A DNA stretch of 64,000 bases, taken from contig VWRR01000014.1 in the NCBI GenBank assembly GCA_013995675.1, positions 62,001 through 126,000 of the forward strand. Reading direction: 5' to 3'. Below, piece after piece: positions 63,919 to 64,000 of the stretch. The notes under the pieces were generated by a model, which ran no database searches, was not told where the DNA came from, and was given only the letters and a program-made list of their open reading frames with translations. This stretch comes from Cyanidiococcus yangmingshanensis. Lineage: Eukaryota > Rhodophyta > Bangiophyceae > Cyanidiales > Cyanidiaceae. The position numbers and the translations under genes were made by a program. Each line of letters begins with the position of its first letter. The first letter of the stretch is position 1.

Positions 63919-64000
63919 GGCTCCCGCTAAAGCGGATGAGCAAGTCGTGCCAGAGCTGGGCTCTGAGCGAACCGCGGAGCATAACCTCGACGTAACTCCG
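63919..64000 (+). CDS. Possible start of a gene cut by the right edge
   Basis: From ATG 63919 the forward strand reads MAPAKADEQVVPELGSERTA and stays open to the edge, with ordinary protein-like composition. A minus-strand frame is also open across the edge here, so either, or neither, may be real. Confidence 0.25.

Noticed and set aside
63410-63982. 190-codon minus-strand frame at the right edge
   Set aside because: Overlaps two other open frames of similar length, has no motif, and its composition is Arg/Ser/His-rich as in shadow frames.
1-64000. CRISPR arrays, transposons, retroelements or virus-derived genes
   Set aside because: No spaced direct repeats, transposase, reverse transcriptase, integrase or capsid-like sequence was seen on either strand.

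Overview
The window looks like nuclear DNA of a compact, photosynthetic, unicellular eukaryote. Plastid-type products are present: a CSP41b-like RNA-binding protein, a CbbY-type sugar bisphosphatase and a SirB ferrochelatase, the last two with long basic N-terminal extensions. They sit next to PPi-dependent phosphofructokinase, SURF1, XPF, a TALE homeodomain protein and cytosolic translation factors. Most genes have no intron, spacing is tight and base composition is near 50% GC. This would fit a unicellular red alga (Cyanidiophyceae or Porphyridium-like), but that is inference. I found no rRNA, tRNA, CRISPR array, transposon or virus-like element.

Layout. 1-1383 (-) is the N-terminal part of a PP2C phosphatase cut by the window edge. 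2555-5556 (+) is the XPF nuclease. 8316-16311 holds cysteine synthase, a B12D/MLRQ-like mitochondrial protein, a cyclin, a class I glutamine amidotransferase, an unassigned multi-frame gene and the CbbY phosphatase. 18243-24000 holds a G3BP-like NTF2+RRM protein, a coiled-coil tail-anchored protein and an MLF-like protein. 24564-31215 holds ribosomal protein uS11, the CSP41b-like gene, a membrane protein, a TALE homeodomain gene and SirB. 32108-33904 is PFP. 36007-42549 is a ferlin-like multi-C2 protein. 43628-47862 is a DYRK kinase convergent with UTP25. 50135-59808 is a cluster of four translation initiation factor genes: eIF5, eIF3l, eIF3a and eIF2-beta. The right part holds a TPR protein, an unassigned gene and SURF1.

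Two themes cut across the window. First, seven recognisable genes on both strands (XPF, G3BP-like, CSP41b-like, the membrane protein, the ferlin, eIF3a, TPR) change reading frame inside conserved protein. Every single-step change I could place is +1, meaning one extra base in the gene's own direction; none required a -1. Insertion-biased consensus error is the simplest cause, and widespread +1 frameshifting the exciting one. Several stretches with no long open frame look like further genes of this kind. Second, the components of the initiation multifactor complex lie side by side. The eIF3l/eIF3a promoter and the uS11 promoter share a GTCACGTGAC palindrome.

Starts are given at the first in-frame ATG where the open frame begins at a non-ATG codon. 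For genes with frame changes the coordinates span the whole gene.
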